64,000 bases of DNA from Lepidurus packardi. Its lineage: Eukaryota > Arthropoda > Branchiopoda > Notostraca > Triopsidae. The stretch is from assembly GCA_023053545.1 (NCBI GenBank), contig JAKZAN010000001.1, positions 7,708,565 through 7,772,564 on the forward strand, in the 5' to 3' direction. This document shows, one piece after another, positions 60,798 through 64,000 of this stretch; position 1 is the stretch's first letter; every line of letters begins with the position of its first letter. Made by a program: the position numbers and the translations under genes. The notes beneath the pieces were generated by a model. The model saw only the letters and a program-made list of their open reading frames with translations. It searched no databases and was not told where the DNA came from.

Positions 60798-63700
60798 GTG
60801 AGCACAAGTTTTTTTTTCTCTTCTGTGTGCAAAGCGATTTATTTTTGTTTGGTGTGTGGCATGGAATTATTAGGAAGGAACGCGAGGCTTTCGGTCTTTA
60901 TTTTTTGACGCTGATGTATAACATAATCAGGTGGGTTTTTTTCCGGACAGGAGAGTCAGTGAGGGGCGAGGGTTTACCTTGTGTTTTTGGCATTACGGAC
61001 AGCGAACGAATGAAGCTACGGAGAATGGACATGGCAGTTGCGGGACTCGGCGGGTGGGAGGTGCACAGTAGGGAACTCTGCCCACTCGAGACGTCCTGCT
61101 GAGTACTGGACCCACGGAGAGATGCACAGCAGGGTGTCTTTTAGGCCCAAAGCAAGGGGTTCCTCTGGTGGTGAGGGTGTAGCAAAGACACCAATCTACC
61201 CCCCGGTCGACTCCACCCAGTAGAGATTTTTTCGCATGTATTCCGCATTGGAAACGTAATGTGTGCTTTCAGAAATCAGCCAATAGGAAACCAATAGGGG
61301 TTTTAAAGTTAAGTATGGTTTGAGTGAGAAGAATTTGACCCGAAGTAAGGAAATATGAAGCCTGTGGAGTAGGGCTGCTAGTTTCGAGTCGAACACAATT
61401 TCAAGCTGTCTTGGACTAACGTTTTCTTCGAAATTAATTTGTCTTTGAAAGAATGTATACTTCGAAGTTTCTATGAGATTTTGATACGGAAAGGGAGAAA
61501 AATAAGCATAGGATTTAATAGTAAATTTATATTCTTCAGTCAATTTTCTAGCTCATTTCCATAATGCGGTAACTCCTCAGCAATGAAATTTTGAAGGAGG
61601 AAAGTTATTTATATTAAAGAAAATCCCGAAGGGTATGAGAATTTTCTGTGCGTTTGGGACAACGTCAACGCTGGAGTTTATGCAGTCGACAGTAAGAGTT
61701 TATTTAGATTTTCTGCTTTGGAGCAAGTATCTCCAAATTGTATGAGGCCATTATGAGTTGAGAATTTTACGTTGGGCGTTTAGTACATGGTAACTGCTCC
61801 CTTTATCTTTAGTTTTTTGTAGTTGGGTAAGCGTACTTTGTAATCAATAAGAAGTTACTCGAATCGACCTACCCCATGTTCCCTGAGGAATGGCTGACAT
61901 GGGTGCAAGACGTTAGCTATAGGACTCTTCTCCTTTGCCTACGTGGAAGGAAGTCGTGATATAAGACTTCAAGAAGCTTTTGCAATAATAATAGCGCTGC
62001 CGGGCTGCAAAATGCAAGACTCCTCTTTGCTTCCTCCTTTGAAATTCCCTTCATTTTGAGCAAGAGGCTCTTGGAAAAGAGGCTAAGGGCTTTTGTGTCA
62101 CCAAGACGACGCAAGTAGTAGCGAAGTCGCTTGGGGGTCTACGGCGAGGTCTGGGTTGGGCAAGATTAATAGAGGAGCGCCCTCGAGGGACTTTTTCCCC
62201 GAGAAACTCGAAAGTTTTGAGAGGTTACAATTATTGACTGGAATTCATTCACGAGCACGGTTTAATTTGCATTATCAATGGAGACTTAACTACGATAAAC
62301 TATCATCAACCTCTGGTGGAGCTCCATATATTCTTTTCGAGCTTTTCCATTTCTACTCCATATATTGTTTTCTAGCTTTTTATACTGGAATTCCCTGGTG
62401 CTGACAAATTTCTAGCTCCATATATTCTTTTTTAGCTTTTTATACTGGAATTCCCTGGTGCTGACAATTGCACGGAGTGCGCAGGCAGGTCGGGAGTTGC
62501 TGCAGTTAGGTCGTGTGTCAGGAAACGGCAGGACGACCCTCAGGGATGGTGGCCTGCAGCCCGAAACAGCCCTTAGGGTATACGGAGGAATAAGACTTGG
62601 CAAGAGGGTAGCGTGTTTAGAGGCAGACCCCTGCGGGCATATAACTCGTGTGCCTTGCAGTCTTGTAACTCTACTGCTGTTTCCTTCTTCAACTTAACTT
62701 TAACTTTACAAATAGTCAAAAGTTATACACTTGGAAATCCTCGGACACTCAAATTGAAGGAACTCGAAAAGAGGGAATGAAGAACGAGGGCATTTAGTCT
62801 ACTTCGGGACCGCAGCGGATGTTGGGCGTGGTCCAAAGATGTTGTCGCCGTTGTGAGTCATTATGAACCGCGAGGTAGTGCCCTGAGGGACCTTCTACCA
62901 ACATAGCTGTATACTCGGCTACTGGTCTTCATCTTAGCCTAAGTGCACGGAGAACTAGTTCCTCTTCACTTTCTAGGAAGGGCAGCGAGAACTGCACAAG
63001 ACGGGAGGTTCGCGGGGAGTTCGTCAAAAAGGGTGCCCTCGGGGGACCGGGAGGTGAATATGGAAATTCGCCGCTACTAGGTGGCCGTTTAAAGGGGAAT
63101 TATTTCTGTCACGTATGGCAGACTGCAGGCTGTAAAGAGAAACCTTTCAAAAGAAAATAAGCCCACTCTGTTTAGAGAATAAGGTTCGAAAATTGAAAGC
63201 AGTTAAAGACAAGTAGTCATTGAAGAGTTGGGAAGTCCTCGTTATCGCGGTATGGAATTTTCTTGCGGTGGGGATATAGTAAAATTTCGTAATTTGCATA
63301 TAGGAGAAGCTGAAGAGAAGATTATGGGTGCTAGGGGCTTATAAAGGCAAGGGTGGTCCGTAGGGAGGGCCAATAAGGTTGGGCAACTGGCGTAGAAAAT
63401 ATATAGTCCAGTCGGGAGTGCTCCTAGCTATTGAATAATGTCTCTTTTTTGCATGCGGTGGATCTTTCAAGCTATTACGCCGTAAGTATATAAGTAAAAC
63501 CCGAGCGGGTGGGTTGAGGGGTGACCACGCCTTGTGGGCTCAAGTTCTTGGCGGCGTAGATGGCTTCTTCCAAGATGCTACCGTGGGCCTGCCGGTGTCT
63601 GACGAGTCCCCGAAGAATGTCTTTCATTTGGGAAGCCTGAGCGCGGAGTTAGTCCCGAGAGACTGTGCCAGACGAAGGCGTAAGCTATAAGCTCTTCCAT

Positions 63701-64000
63701 GGACTCCCCGGGGCTGTAGAAGATTCAAGGAAGACGCAGGCAAGAGGAGAGTCTTGAGGCGGAAGAGGAGAGTGCCCGTGGGGACTTACGAAACGAGGTG
63801 GGGGCTTAGGGACGTGGGGATTTGGGGACTTTAGTTCTTGTTGGGGCAAAGACGGAAAACGAAGAACGTGGGAGGGATAAGGAAAGGAGACGCCCGTAGT
63901 GGTCTTCCCCGCTACACAAGTCCCTTATCGTAACAACTTCCCCAAGTTGACTAATAGAGCGGGTTCAATGGGGACTAAGTTGGGAAAAGAGGAGGTGGAA
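60798..64000 (+). other. Large intron of the MSRRKQ zinc-finger gene (to window end)
   Basis: No further exon recognised. The second exon leaves an open phase-1 donor, so the gene must continue. The region is unique-looking, increasingly GC- and purine-rich from 62800, and contains a 60-bp tandem duplication at 62350-62467. Confidence 0.4.
62350..62467. repeat. 60-bp tandem duplication
   Basis: 62356-62407 and 62416-62467 are nearly identical with a period of exactly 60 (shared CTCCATATATT, TATACTGGAATTCCCTGGTG and CTGACAA). A shorter, more diverged unit (CTCCATATATTCTTTTC) lies just upstream at about 62322. Confidence 0.9.

Overview
The window is animal nuclear DNA, almost certainly from an arthropod. 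It holds densely packed, intron-rich genes with mostly short GT-AG introns (about 50-90 bp) on both strands, plus one long locus, Egfr. The arthropod call rests on Egfr: its two alternative first exons and their splice junction match the type I/type II arrangement known from Drosophila Egfr. Nothing fixes the species; a non-insect pancrustacean is my guess.

Layout, left to right: N-terminal part of a FAM234/ITFG-like membrane protein (-); acid-sphingomyelinase-like phosphodiesterase SMPDL3 (-) divergent from tRNA-dihydrouridine synthase DUS2 (+); a forkhead gene (FoxL1-like, +); GDP-mannose 4,6-dehydratase GMDS (-); a heat-shock-factor-type gene (+); beta-tubulin (+); a hAT-like non-autonomous transposon; splicing factor RBM39/CAPER (+); a pogo-like MITE; tRNA-Lys(UUU) (-); two tandem aquaporins (+); FKBP14-type ER prolyl isomerase (+); Egfr (+, about 18 kb, with a second MITE copy, other repeats and regulatory-looking sequence in its introns); a GH18 chitinase (+); a 5S rRNA-derived fragment; a polypeptide GalNAc-transferase (+); COX4 (-) divergent from the EGF-domain O-GlcNAc transferase EOGT (+); and the first two exons of a zinc-finger co-regulator with an MSRRKQ N-terminus (+), running off the right end.

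The main signal is duplicated exons that offer alternative proteins. GMDS has two interchangeable first exons. RBM39 has two tandem 93-nt exons for the same half of RRM1. FKBP14 has two alternative last exons, each ending in its own ER-retrieval signal (HDEL or RDEL). Egfr has two first exons 10.7 kb apart. The aquaporins are a whole-gene tandem duplication, and the downstream copy ends in UGA-CUA followed by 44 further in-frame codons. That is the hexanucleotide associated with stop-codon readthrough in mammalian AQP4, so this gene is a strong candidate for a C-terminally extended aquaporin.

Functionally, many of the genes belong to the secretory and cell-surface system (GMDS for fucose, GALNT and EOGT for O-glycans, FKBP14 in the ER, Egfr, aquaporins, SMPDL3, chitinase). 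I see no sign that they form a regulated cluster. Exon boundaries were inferred by eye from splice signals, reading phase and family alignment from memory.
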